Shown: piece by piece, positions 45,001-52,326 of the stretch
Layout of the letters: each line of letters begins with the position of its first letter
Position numbering within the stretch: position 1 is the stretch's first letter
Assembly: GCF_008017535.1 (NCBI RefSeq)
Contig: NZ_VRUA01000010.1
Coordinates: 62,001 to 126,000, forward strand
Reading direction: 5' to 3'
Length of the DNA: 64,000 nucleotides
Source: Ottowia flava
Lineage (GTDB): Bacteria; Pseudomonadota; Gammaproteobacteria; Burkholderiales; Burkholderiaceae_C
Notes under the pieces: model-generated
Database searches by the model: none
Seen by the model: only the letters and a program-made list of their open reading frames with translations
What the model was told of the DNA's origin: nothing
Translations under genes and position numbers: made by a program

Positions 45001-45329
45001 GCGTCGTGCCTCTGGCCACGTCCAGCGGGGCAGGCGCGGCCAGCCAGCGCGCCATCGGCACCGGGGTGATCGGCGGCATCGTCGTCGGCACCTTGCTCGC
45101 CGTGTTCTTCGTGCCGATCTTCTTTGTGGTGGTGCGCAAGTTCTTCAAGAGCTCGCAGCGCGAGCAGGAGCGCTTTGCCGAGCACGCGGCGCAGTCGGGC
45201 ATCACGCCTGAAGCGGCACGCCACTACGTCGAGGATGCGGAGTCCAACCTTTCCGAGGCCGACCGCCGCGCCCTGCACGACGGTGCGCACGACGCCCCGC
45301 AGCCCAACCCCCCTAAGGATCAACCATGA
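42066..45329 (+). CDS. acrB: RND multidrug efflux pump, HAE1 (AcrB) family
   Basis: 1087-residue inner-membrane proton antiporter. Twelve membrane segments in two halves; proton-relay Asp pair in [18 protein letters not shown], N-terminal [32 protein letters not shown] and the second-half [16 protein letters not shown] with the conserved Lys. Drug-binding porter domains lie in the periplasmic loops. The C-terminal cytoplasmic tail is about 40 residues longer than E. coli AcrB (Glu-rich, ending [12 protein letters not shown]). It exports hydrophobic drugs with the adaptor and OprM-like channel. It overlaps the channel gene by 4 bp. Confidence 0.95.
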   Translation: [1087 protein letters not shown]

Positions 45330-46870
45330 TGGGCACACGCTCCCTCGTCCTCCCCACCGCGGGCACGCCGCGCTTGCGCGTGCTGGCCGCCGCAGCCCTG
45401 ATGGTGGTGCTGACCGGCTGCTCGCTGGTCCCCCAATACGAGCGCCCCGCCGCGCCAGTGGCTACCGACTGGCCGGCCAGCGCCGGCGCCCAGCCGGAAG
45501 GCCTGATCGCCGCGGCCGACCTGCCATGGCAGCAGTTCGTGCAGGACGAGCAGCTGCGCCAGCTGGTTCAGCTGGCGCTGGACAACAACCGCGACCTGCG
45601 CGTGGCGGTGCAGAACATCGAGCAGGCGCGCGCGCAATACCAGATTCGCCGCGCCGACCAGGTGCCCACGCTGGGCGCCAGCGCCGGCGGCACGCGCTCG
45701 GCACCCAACCCGTATGCGGCGATGGGCGGCTCCAGCGTGTCCTCGCAGTACTCGGTCGGCATCGGCGTTTCGGCATGGGAACTGGACTTCTTCGGCCGCG
45801 TCGCCGCGCTCAAGGATGTGGCCTTGGCCAACTACCTGGCGACGGAAGAAGCGCGCAAGAGCGCCCAGATCAGCCTGATCGCCAGCGTGGCCAGCACCTG
45901 GCTGCAGCTGAAGACCGACACCGAGTTGCAAGCCCTGGCCGAGCGCACGCTGGCCACACGCGACCAGTCGCTGCGCCTGACCAAGCTGCGCTTTGACAAC
46001 GGCGTCTCGTCGGCGCTCGACATGCGCCAAGCCGAATCCCTCAGCGCCAGCGCGCAGGCCACGCGCGCCCAGCAGGCACGTCTGCGCGCGCAGGACATCA
46101 ACCTGCTCACGCTGTTGGTCGGCCAGCCGCTGCCGGACGAATTGATCCCGGCCGTGCCGCCGGTCAACCTGGCCGCGGCGCCCAACGATTTGACCAAACC
46201 GACGGCCGCCGTCGAGCCGGCCGCCCCGCTGCCCGGCTTTGCCGAAGTGCCGGCCGGCCTGCCGTCGGACCTGCTGCTGCGCCGCCCGGACATCCGCGCG
46301 GCCGAACAGCAGCTGATTGGGGCCAACGCCAACATCGGCGCGGCGCGCGCCAACTTCTTCCCACGCATCACGCTGACCGGCTCGCTCGGGCGCGTCAGCA
46401 GCGACCTGGACGGCCTGTTCGGCTCCGGTGGCATGAGGGCCTGGTCGTTCGGCCCCAGCATCACGCTGCCGATCTTCGACATGGGCCGCAACCAAGCAGG
46501 CCTGGATTCCGCCAAGGCCGGGCGCGAGATCGCCGTGGCGCAGTACGAGAAGAGCATCCAGACGGCGTTCCGCGAAGTGGCCGACGCCCTGGCTGGCCGC
46601 GCCACGCTTGCCGATCAGCTGGCCGCGCTGACCGCCCAAGCCGTGGCCGAACGCGACCGCTTCCGTCTGGCCGACCTGCGCTACCGCAACGGCATCGCCA
46701 GCTACCTCGACCTGCTGGACGCGCAGCGTTCGCTGTTTGCGATCGAGCAGGCGCTCGCCCAGACCCAGTTCGCACAGCGTGCCAACGAGGTGCAGCTGTA
46801 CAAGGCGCTGGGCGGCGGCTGGACCGAGCCCGCACCGCAAGCCATGTCTGCCGCCACACCGGCAAGCTGA
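45326..46870 (+). CDS. oprM: Outer-membrane efflux channel lipoprotein (OprM/TtgC type)
   Basis: 514 residues. Lipoprotein signal with lipobox LTGC (Cys near residue 32), followed by two OEP repeats typical of TolC-like trimeric channels; the VPQYERP start and the second-half RADQLA/LRYRNGIASYLDLLDAQRSLFA segments are conserved. It forms the outer-membrane exit of the tripartite pump. The start ATG overlaps the acrB stop. It lacks a terminator of its own in view. Confidence 0.93.
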   Translation: MMGTRSLVLPTAGTPRLRVLAAAALMVVLTGCSLVPQYERPAAPVATDWPASAGAQPEGLIAAADLPWQQFVQDEQLRQLVQLALDNNRDLRVAVQNIEQARAQYQIRRADQVPTLGASAGGTRSAPNPYAAMGGSSVSSQYSVGIGVSAWELDFFGRVAALKDVALANYLATEEARKSAQISLIASVASTWLQLKTDTELQALAERTLATRDQSLRLTKLRFDNGVSSALDMRQAESLSASAQATRAQQARLRAQDINLLTLLVGQPLPDELIPAVPPVNLAAAPNDLTKPTAAVEPAAPLPGFAEVPAGLPSDLLLRRPDIRAAEQQLIGANANIGAARANFFPRITLTGSLGRVSSDLDGLFGSGGMRAWSFGPSITLPIFDMGRNQAGLDSAKAGREIAVAQYEKSIQTAFREVADALAGRATLADQLAALTAQAVAERDRFRLADLRYRNGIASYLDLLDAQRSLFAIEQALAQTQFAQRANEVQLYKALGGGWTEPAPQAMSAATPAS

Positions 46871-46993
46871 GGGCCCTGCGACTGCCGGGCGGGGGTCCGG
46901 CAGTCCCTATAATCAGCGGTTGCCGCGCGCGCGTTCGATGTGCCGCGCTGCGCTTTTTTTTCGACACCCACGACGAGAGTCCCCGAGGACGCC

Positions 46994-47893
46994 ATGAGCG
47001 ACATCACGCACGAGGAAGCACACACCGGCCCGATCAAGACCCCCAAGCAGCTGTTCTGGGTCAGCGTGGGGGCTTTCGTGCTTCCGGTGTTCATCATCAT
47101 CGGCCTCGTCTATTTCGTGACCACCAGCAACAAGCTGGCGCCCGGCGCGACCGACGTGGAACGCGGCATTGCCGAGCGCCTGCAGAAGATCGGCACGGTG
47201 GAAGTGCGTGACGCCAACCGCCCGCTGGTGGCCGGCGCCGAGGTCTACAAGGCCCAGTGCGCGGCCTGCCACGCCACCGGCACCGCCGGCGCGCCCAAGT
47301 TTGAAGACACCGCCGCCTGGGCGCCCCGCATTGCCCTCGGTTTCGACACGCTGGTGCAGTCCGCGCTGAAGGGCAAGGGCGGCATGGCTCCGCAAGGTGG
47401 CGGCAACTTCACCGACACTGAAATCGCTCGCGCCGTGGCCTACATGGCCAACGCCGCTGGTGCCAAGTTCACCGAGCCGGCTGCGCCCGCTGCCGGCGCC
47501 AGCGCCGCGGCTTCGGCCGAGGCTGCCCCGGCGCCTGCGGCCGCTGCCGCGCCTGCCGCTGCACCGGCTGCAACCCCCGCTCCGGCGGCCCCCGCGTCGG
47601 CCGAGGCAGCACCCGCTGCGGCCGCCCCCGCGGCAGCCACCGCCGCGGTCGACCCTGCCGTGGGCAAGGCGCTGTACGACAAGAGCTGCGTGGCCTGCCA
47701 CGGCGCTGGCGTGGCCGGTGCCCCGAAGTTTGGCGACAAGGCGGCCTGGGCGCCCTACCTGGCCACTGGCATCGACACCATGCTGAAAGTGGCGATCACC
47801 GGCAAGGGCGCCATGCCCCCGCGTGGCGCCTCCACCGCCACCGACGACGAACTGCGTGCCGCCATTCAGTACATGGCGGACGCGGCCAAGTAA
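46994..47893 (+). CDS. Di-heme cytochrome c5 family protein, membrane-anchored
   Basis: 299 residues. An N-terminal hydrophobic anchor (about residues 24-45) is followed by two class I cytochrome c domains with heme motifs CAACH (near residue 92) and CVACH (near residue 234), separated by an Ala/Pro-rich linker of about 65 residues. Axial Met candidates lie in GGMAPQGG and GAMPPRGG-like AMPPRGA. It is an electron carrier facing the periplasm. ATG at 46994. Followed by a perfect terminator. Probably a tandem duplication of one cytochrome c5 domain. Confidence 0.9.
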   Translation: MSDITHEEAHTGPIKTPKQLFWVSVGAFVLPVFIIIGLVYFVTTSNKLAPGATDVERGIAERLQKIGTVEVRDANRPLVAGAEVYKAQCAACHATGTAGAPKFEDTAAWAPRIALGFDTLVQSALKGKGGMAPQGGGNFTDTEIARAVAYMANAAGAKFTEPAAPAAGASAAASAEAAPAPAAAAAPAAAPAATPAPAAPASAEAAPAAAAPAAATAAVDPAVGKALYDKSCVACHGAGVAGAPKFGDKAAWAPYLATGIDTMLKVAITGKGAMPPRGASTATDDELRAAIQYMADAAK

Positions 47894-47911
47894 GTCTTTC
47901 GCTGCCACCAC

Positions 47912-47941
47912 AAAAAAGCCGCTCCCTCGAGCGGCTTTTTT
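47912..47941. terminator. Bidirectional rho-independent terminator after the cytochrome gene
   Basis: AAAAAAGCCGCTC pairs with GAGCGGCTTTTTT around a CCTC loop. A-run before and T-run after allow it to work on both strands, serving the cytochrome gene and the convergent 48002 gene. Confidence 0.92.
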
Positions 47942-47947
47942 GATGTT

Positions 47948-47999
47948 TTATGCCGCTGGCCCTACAGCCACCTGCGCAAGCAGCTATCAAAGTTGAAGT
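47948..47999 (-). repeat. Dispersed ~55-bp element, copy 13
   Basis: TGGCCCTACAGCCAC, CTGCGC, AAGCA, then head GCTATCAAAGTTGAAGT. It lies between the terminator and the 48002 gene. Confidence 0.85.
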
Positions 48000-48001
48000 A
48001 A

Positions 48002-48565
48002 TCAGCCCGTCGCAGGCGCCTTGCCTGACGCCGCCTGCGGGCTGAGCACGTAGCCACCCAGCGCCGGCAGGCTGGCGCTGTCCACCTCGCGCGGTATCCA
48101 GCGCCCGGCGTCCACCGCGTCGGCCAGCAGGCCCATGTCCTGCGTGTGCACCAGGCCCAGGCCGCGGTCGGCCTGCAGGAAGACGCGGCCCTGCTCGTCC
48201 ACCAGCGCCTCCTGCACCTGCGCCGGCCGGCCGTCCTGCGCCGTGACGCTGCCATCGTCCGCCAGCCGCCAGACCCAGGGCGCGGCTTCCAGCTCGACGA
48301 ACACGCGCTGCGGCCCGTTCTGAAAGAACCAGCGTCCCTGCTCGTCGGGCTGGTAGTTGCGCTGGATGAAGGCGACCAGCTTTTCGTGCACCAGGCGCGA
48401 GCCCTTGGCGCCGGGCACGCCGCTGGTGAACGTGCCCAGCGCCTGGGCCTCGCCGTCGCGCAGGTACCAGTCACCACGCGCGTCCAGGCCCAGCCAGCCG
48501 TAGCAATGCGGCACGTTCGGCCACTTGGCCATGGCCTGCAACACGATGTCGTCCATGCGGGCCAT
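48002..48565 (-). CDS. Conserved protein of unknown function (DUF2946-like or similar; family not recognised)
   Basis: 187 residues if the ATG at 48565 is used (MARMDDIVLQ); ATG at 48556 or 48601 is possible, and none has a clear ribosome-binding site. The protein is soluble, with no signal peptide, rich in W and beta-prone segments (CYGWLGLDARGDWYLRDGEAQALG, RWFFQNGPQRVFVELEAAPWVWRL). No catalytic motif was seen. It is divergent from speD. I could not name the family with confidence. Confidence 0.65.
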   Translation of the reverse strand: MARMDDIVLQAMAKWPNVPHCYGWLGLDARGDWYLRDGEAQALGTFTSGVPGAKGSRLVHEKLVAFIQRNYQPDEQGRWFFQNGPQRVFVELEAAPWVWRLADDGSVTAQDGRPAQVQEALVDEQGRVFLQADRGLGLVHTQDMGLLADAVDAGRWIPREVDSASLPALGGYVLSPQAASGKAPATG

Positions 48566-48629
48566 GATACGCGGCGCGCAACGGAGAGCGCGTCGATCCA
48601 TTCAGATGGGTGAATGGAACGTGCGCCTT

Positions 48630-48649
48630 ATTCCGTAACGGAATATAAT
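48630..48649. promoter_or_regulatory. Inverted repeat overlapping a TATAAT box upstream of speD
   Basis: ATTCCG-TAA-CGGAAT (48630-48644) runs into TATAAT (48644-48649), so a bound regulator would occlude the -10 box of the speD promoter. The -35 match is weak. The regulator is unknown. Confidence 0.5.
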
Positions 48650-48795
48650 CATGGGTTTTTCGCCCAAGCTGCAGCCTGGCCGTGCGACGCCCCTTGCACG
48701 CCGCCAACGCCACCCGCGCTGCACGCCCTCCGGCGGCCTCGCCCAGCGGCCCGTTCGGCGCCCGCTGCCCACAAATGTCGACCCTGGAGAATGGC

Positions 48796-49239
48796 ATGCA
48801 GCCACTGCAAACCACCCCTCGTTCCGCATTGGCCCTGGCCTCTGCCCCTGACACCACCCGCCTGCGCCCCGTGGCACGCAAGGCGCCCGGCCTGCACCTG
48901 ATCGGCGACCTGCACGGTTGCCGCTGCGACGCGCGCCTGATGCACGACGCGGCCTACCTCGAAGCCTTCTGCAAACGCGCCGTGGCCGACGCGGGCCTGA
49001 CCACCGTCGGCGCGCTGTTCCACAGTTTCGGCGAAGGCGCGGGCGTGACGGGCTGCATCGTGCTGGCCGAATCGCACCTGTCGATCCACACCTGGCCAGA
49101 AGACGGCTACGTCACGCTCGACGTGTACGTGTGCAGCTACAGCACCGACAACAGCGCCAGCGCGCAGCAGCTGTTCGACACCGTGGCCACCGCCTTCGGC
49201 CCGACCGAGCCGCACCTGCACCGCGTCGAACGCGCATGA
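48796..49239 (+). CDS. speD: S-adenosylmethionine decarboxylase proenzyme
   Basis: 147 residues. Makes decarboxylated SAM for spermidine synthesis. The pyruvoyl cofactor arises by self-cleavage at Glu92-Ser93 in LAESHLSIHTWPEDGY; the GLHLIGDLHGC and FHSFGEGAGVTGCIVL segments are class 1B hallmarks. ATG at 48796 is chosen for its GGAG site six bases upstream; an ATG at 48775 would add seven residues. Overlaps speE by 4 bp. Confidence 0.93.
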   Translation: MQPLQTTPRSALALASAPDTTRLRPVARKAPGLHLIGDLHGCRCDARLMHDAAYLEAFCKRAVADAGLTTVGALFHSFGEGAGVTGCIVLAESHLSIHTWPEDGYVTLDVYVCSYSTDNSASAQQLFDTVATAFGPTEPHLHRVERA

Positions 49240-50201
49240 GCGCCCCCGCTGAGGGGCCCGGCGCGGGCTTCGTTGCCGAGGCGCTGTCGCCCGACTTCGG
49301 CTTTTACCTGCGGACGGCGCGCGTGCTGGCCGAGCGGCGCACGCCGCTGCAGCACATCGAGGTGCTGGACACGCCGCTGTTCGGCCGCGCGATGCGCATC
49401 GACGGCTGCTTCATGACCAGCGAGCGCGACGAATTTTTCTACCACGAGCCCATGGTGCAGCTGCCCGCGGTCAGCCACGGCAATGTGCGCAGCGCTTTGG
49501 TGATCGGCGGCGGCGACGGCGGCAGCGCGCGCGAGTTGCTGCGCCACCGCCAGATGGCGCGCGTGCTGATGGTCGAGCTGGATGGCGACGTGCCCGCCAT
49601 GGCGCGTGAATGGCTGCCCAGGGTGAGCGCGGGCGCGTTCGACGACCCGCGGCTGGAACTGCGCATCGGCGACGGCCATGCCTACATGTTCCAGGCCGAC
49701 GGTGAACGGTTCGACCAGATCGTGCTCGACCTGACCGATCCGTTCGGCCCCGCCGTCCAGCTGTACACGGCCGAGTTCTACGCCGCCTGCCGCGAACGCC
49801 TGAACCCCGGCGGCGTGCTGTCGCTGCACATCCAGTCGCCCATCCACCGCAGCGAGACGCTGGCGCGCATCGTCGCGTCGGTGCGCACGGCCTTCGCCCA
49901 CGTCGCGCCGTATTTCCAGTACGTGCCGCTGTACGGCACGCTGTGGGCGATGGCGCTGGCGTCCGACCGCGTCGAGCCAACGCTGCTCTCGCCCGTCGAG
50001 ATCGACCGCCGCATCGCCGCCCTGGGCCTGCGCGAGCTGAAGCTCTACAACGGCGCCATGCACCAGGCGCTGCTGGCGCAACCGAATTTCGTGCGCGAAC
50101 TGCTGGCGCGGCCGGCCGAACCGATCCGCGCGGCCAGCGCGCTGCAGGACCCGACGCTCGACCCCGAAGCCTGCGCTGCCCCGCGCGTGCTGGCCGCCTG
50201 A
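49236..50201 (+). CDS. speE: Spermidine synthase (polyamine aminopropyltransferase)
   Basis: 321 residues. Rossmann-type aminopropyltransferase with the HIEVLDTPLFGRAMRIDGCFMTSERDEFFYHEPMVQLP substrate region, dcSAM-binding VIGGGDGGSARELL near residue 90, and catalytic Asp in IVLDLTDPFGPAVQLYTAEFY. Receives dcSAM from SpeD, encoded upstream with an ATGA overlap. Cytoplasmic. Confidence 0.92.
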   Translation: MSAPAEGPGAGFVAEALSPDFGFYLRTARVLAERRTPLQHIEVLDTPLFGRAMRIDGCFMTSERDEFFYHEPMVQLPAVSHGNVRSALVIGGGDGGSARELLRHRQMARVLMVELDGDVPAMAREWLPRVSAGAFDDPRLELRIGDGHAYMFQADGERFDQIVLDLTDPFGPAVQLYTAEFYAACRERLNPGGVLSLHIQSPIHRSETLARIVASVRTAFAHVAPYFQYVPLYGTLWAMALASDRVEPTLLSPVEIDRRIAALGLRELKLYNGAMHQALLAQPNFVRELLARPAEPIRAASALQDPTLDPEACAAPRVLAA

Positions 50202-50284
50202 CGCCCCCTGCGCGGCCCGAGCCTCGCGGCGCAGCGGGCCGCCGCCGACGGTTCGCCGTCCCATACCCTCCAAGGAACATTCCC

Positions 50285-50608
50285 ATGAAAACCCTCGTCC
50301 TCTCCCTCGCCGCGGCCTGCACCGCCTAGGCCTGCACCAGCGCGCCCACCGCGCCCGAGGCACCGGCCGAGCCGGCCGTGCGCGAAGTCGCCTACCAGTG
50401 CAGCCGCGGCGAGACCGTCCAGGTGCGCTACCACACGGCTGAAGAACGCGCCGAGCTGGTGCGCGAAGGCCAGGCGATCTCGCTCAAGCAGCAGCCCAGC
50501 GGTTCCGGCTTCATCTACAGCAACGGCCCCAACACGATCCGCGGCAAGGGCAACGCGCTCACGGTCGAAATCGGTCGCATGGTGCCGCTGCAGTGCCAGG
50601 CGCGCTGA
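50285..50608 (+). pseudogene. MliC-like lysozyme inhibitor lipoprotein gene with an in-frame TAG
   Basis: From ATG 50285 a short signal peptide (MKTLVLSLAAACTA) is read, then TAG at 50327-50329, then in the same frame ACTSAPTAPEAPAEPAV and an MliC domain: YQCSRGETVQVRYHTAEERAELVREG, SGSGFIYSNGPNTIRGKGNALTVEI, final Cys. Two Cys (YQC, LQC) would form the family disulfide. The stop replaces what should be a residue just before the lipoprotein Cys (TTG to TAG would restore Leu). It may be a pseudogene, a recent mutation or an assembly error; re-initiation at a GTG near 50378 would give a leaderless, unexported domain. Confidence 0.7.
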
Positions 50609-50636
50609 GGATGCATCTGCTGACCGTCAGCGATTT

Positions 50637-50689
50637 GATATCTGATCGATAGCTGCCTGCGCAGATCCTTCTAGCGCTACAGCCCGATT
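50637..50689 (+). repeat. Dispersed ~55-bp element, copy 14
   Basis: The head runs from GATATCTGATC to ATAGC, then TGCCT, GCGC, TCTAGCGCTACAGCCCGATT. It lies between the MliC-like pseudogene and the hydrolase gene. Confidence 0.85.
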
Positions 50690-50752
50690 CGGCTTGAACC
50701 GACCGGCCGTGGCTGCGCGCGCGGCAAGCCTGGGATCGCGCGCTCGCGCCGC

Positions 50753-51790
50753 TCAGGCACACGCCCCGGCTTGCGCCAGCAACCAGCCGCCCACGGCCGC
50801 GGGCAGCCAGTGCACATGGCCTGGCGGCGGCCCCTGGCAAAAGCCAACGTGGCCGCCCTGTGCGGGTTGCCACAGTGTGACGTGGCGGCCCACCTCGCCG
50901 GGGCGCGGCAGCGAATCGGCCGGCACGAACGGGTCGTTGCGCGCGTTCAGCGCCAGCGCAGGCACGCGCACGTTCGCCAGCTGCGGCTTGGCCGAGCCGC
51001 GCGCCCAGTAATCCTCCACCCCGGCAAAGCCGTGCAGCGGCGCGGTGAACAGGTCGTCAAACGCGTACAGGTCGCGCGCCGCGGCCAGCCGGGCGGCGTC
51101 GAACAAGCCCGGGTGCTGGGCCAGCTTGGCCTGCGCCTTGGCCTTCATGGTGCGCAGGAACAGGCGGGTGTAGACCTGCCGGTTGAAGCCGCGGCCAATG
51201 GCGTGGCCACCGGCGGCCATGTCCAGCGGCGCGCACACCGCCGCCACCGCCTGCACGCAGCGCGCGGCGTCGCCGCCCACTTCGCCCGCCCAGCGCAGCA
51301 ACGCGTTGCCGCCCAGCGAAACGCCGGCCGCGACCAACGGCCCGCCGCCCGCCGCCTGCTGGTGGGCGTGAAAGCGCAGCAGCAGCCAGCCGACCTCGGC
51401 CCAGTCGCCGCAGTGGTAGGCGCGCGGCGCCCGGTTGATGGCGCCCGAACAGCCGCGGAAATGTGGCACCGCGAAGGCCACGCCGCGCGAACGCGCCCAG
51501 TCGGCGAAGGCTTGGGCGTAGTGGCTGCGCGACGAGCCTTCCAGGCCGTGGAACAGCACCAGCAGCGGGCGAGGCGCAGGCACGGGGGTGCCTGACTGCG
51601 CCGCGCCTTCGTCCAGCCAGTCGACGTCCACGAAGTCGCCATCGGGCGTGTCCCAGCGCTCGCGTCGGTAGGCGATGGGCGCCGCCGCGCGGCGCGCGAG
51701 GAGCGCCGGCCAGATGGTCTGCAGGTGGCCGCCGGGCAGCCAGCCGGGCGCGCGGTAGCTGAAGCCGTCCGGCCGGTTGATTGCTACCAA
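50753..51790 (-). CDS. Alpha/beta hydrolase, YheT family
   Basis: 345 residues. YheT/ABHD1-3-like hydrolase: APGWLPGGHLQTIWPALL opening, LLVLFHGLEGSSRSHYAQAFA oxyanion strand, PHFRGCSG, and nucleophile Ser in AAGVSLGGNALLRW near residue 155; acid/His in NARNDPFVP and GGHVGFCQG. Substrate unknown (esters or lipids). The only start in range is a TTG at 51790 that lies in the head of dispersed repeat copy 15, so the repeat appears to have supplied the start. Confidence 0.82.
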   Translation of the reverse strand: MVAINRPDGFSYRAPGWLPGGHLQTIWPALLARRAAAPIAYRRERWDTPDGDFVDVDWLDEGAAQSGTPVPAPRPLLVLFHGLEGSSRSHYAQAFADWARSRGVAFAVPHFRGCSGAINRAPRAYHCGDWAEVGWLLLRFHAHQQAAGGGPLVAAGVSLGGNALLRWAGEVGGDAARCVQAVAAVCAPLDMAAGGHAIGRGFNRQVYTRLFLRTMKAKAQAKLAQHPGLFDAARLAAARDLYAFDDLFTAPLHGFAGVEDYWARGSAKPQLANVRVPALALNARNDPFVPADSLPRPGEVGRHVTLWQPAQGGHVGFCQGPPPGHVHWLPAAVGGWLLAQAGACA

Positions 51791-51837
51791 TTCAGGAGCT
51801 TTCCGCGCAAGCTGCTGTAGGGCCAGACGCCGAAATC
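51783..51837 (+). repeat. Dispersed ~55-bp element, copy 15 (5' end of the hydrolase gene)
   Basis: Head GCTACCAATTCAGGAGC, then TTTCC, GCGC, CTGCTGTAGGGCC and CGCCGAAAT. It overlaps the TTG start of the minus-strand hydrolase. Confidence 0.85.
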
Positions 51838-51864
51838 ATTCAAAAATCTCGGCGCGCCACAAGC

Positions 51865-52311
51865 TCAGTGCAGCAGCTGCCCGGGCACGGTCACTTCGGC
51901 CTTTTCGCTGCGGCCGGGGCTCGCGTGGTGCGCCACCATGCGCCAGCCCTGCGCGGTCTTCAGGTACACGTTGGTGGCGACGACCCAGGCGCGCTGCGGG
52001 CCTTCGTCGGTGTGCAGGTCGATGCGTTCCAGCACGTTGTGCACGGCCGCGCCCAGCGTTTCGATGCGGCGCACGCGCTCGGGCGTGACGGCCAGGCGCC
52101 CACCGGTCAGCAGCGATTCGAATGCGGCGCGGATCGCCGCCGCGCCCACCAGCCGCGGGCCGCCGGGGTGGACGCAGACGATGTCGTCCTCATCCGCCCA
52201 GCAGGCCATGAGCTGGTCCAGGTTGCCCTGCTGCAGGGCCTCGTAGAACGCGGCCTCCACCTCGTCGGCGGTGCCGCCCAGCGCCGCGGCGCGGTAGCGT
52301 GACTTGGGCAT
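51865..52311 (-). CDS. SnoaL/NTF2-like domain protein
   Basis: 148 residues with a cone-shaped alpha+beta NTF2-like fold: EVEAAFYEALQQGNLDQLMACWADEDDIVCVHPGGPRLVG (helix then strand), IRAAFESLLTGG, and the C-terminal strands AWVVATNVYLKTAQGWRMVAHHASPG. The paired His near the end is common in this family. Such domains bind or isomerise small hydrophobic ligands; the ligand is unknown. ATG at 52311; 15 bp before (in transcription order, after) the Rossmann protein gene, possible operon with the YheT-like gene. Confidence 0.8.
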   Translation of the reverse strand: MPKSRYRAAALGGTADEVEAAFYEALQQGNLDQLMACWADEDDIVCVHPGGPRLVGAAAIRAAFESLLTGGRLAVTPERVRRIETLGAAVHNVLERIDLHTDEGPQRAWVVATNVYLKTAQGWRMVAHHASPGRSEKAEVTVPGQLLH

Positions 52312-52326
52312 GGCGCGAAGCTCGTG

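Noticed and set aside
48602..48681. Gene start for speD far upstream (48682)
   Set aside because: The extra N-terminus is Arg/Pro-rich and promoter-like sequence lies just upstream; ATG 48796 has a proper ribosome-binding site.
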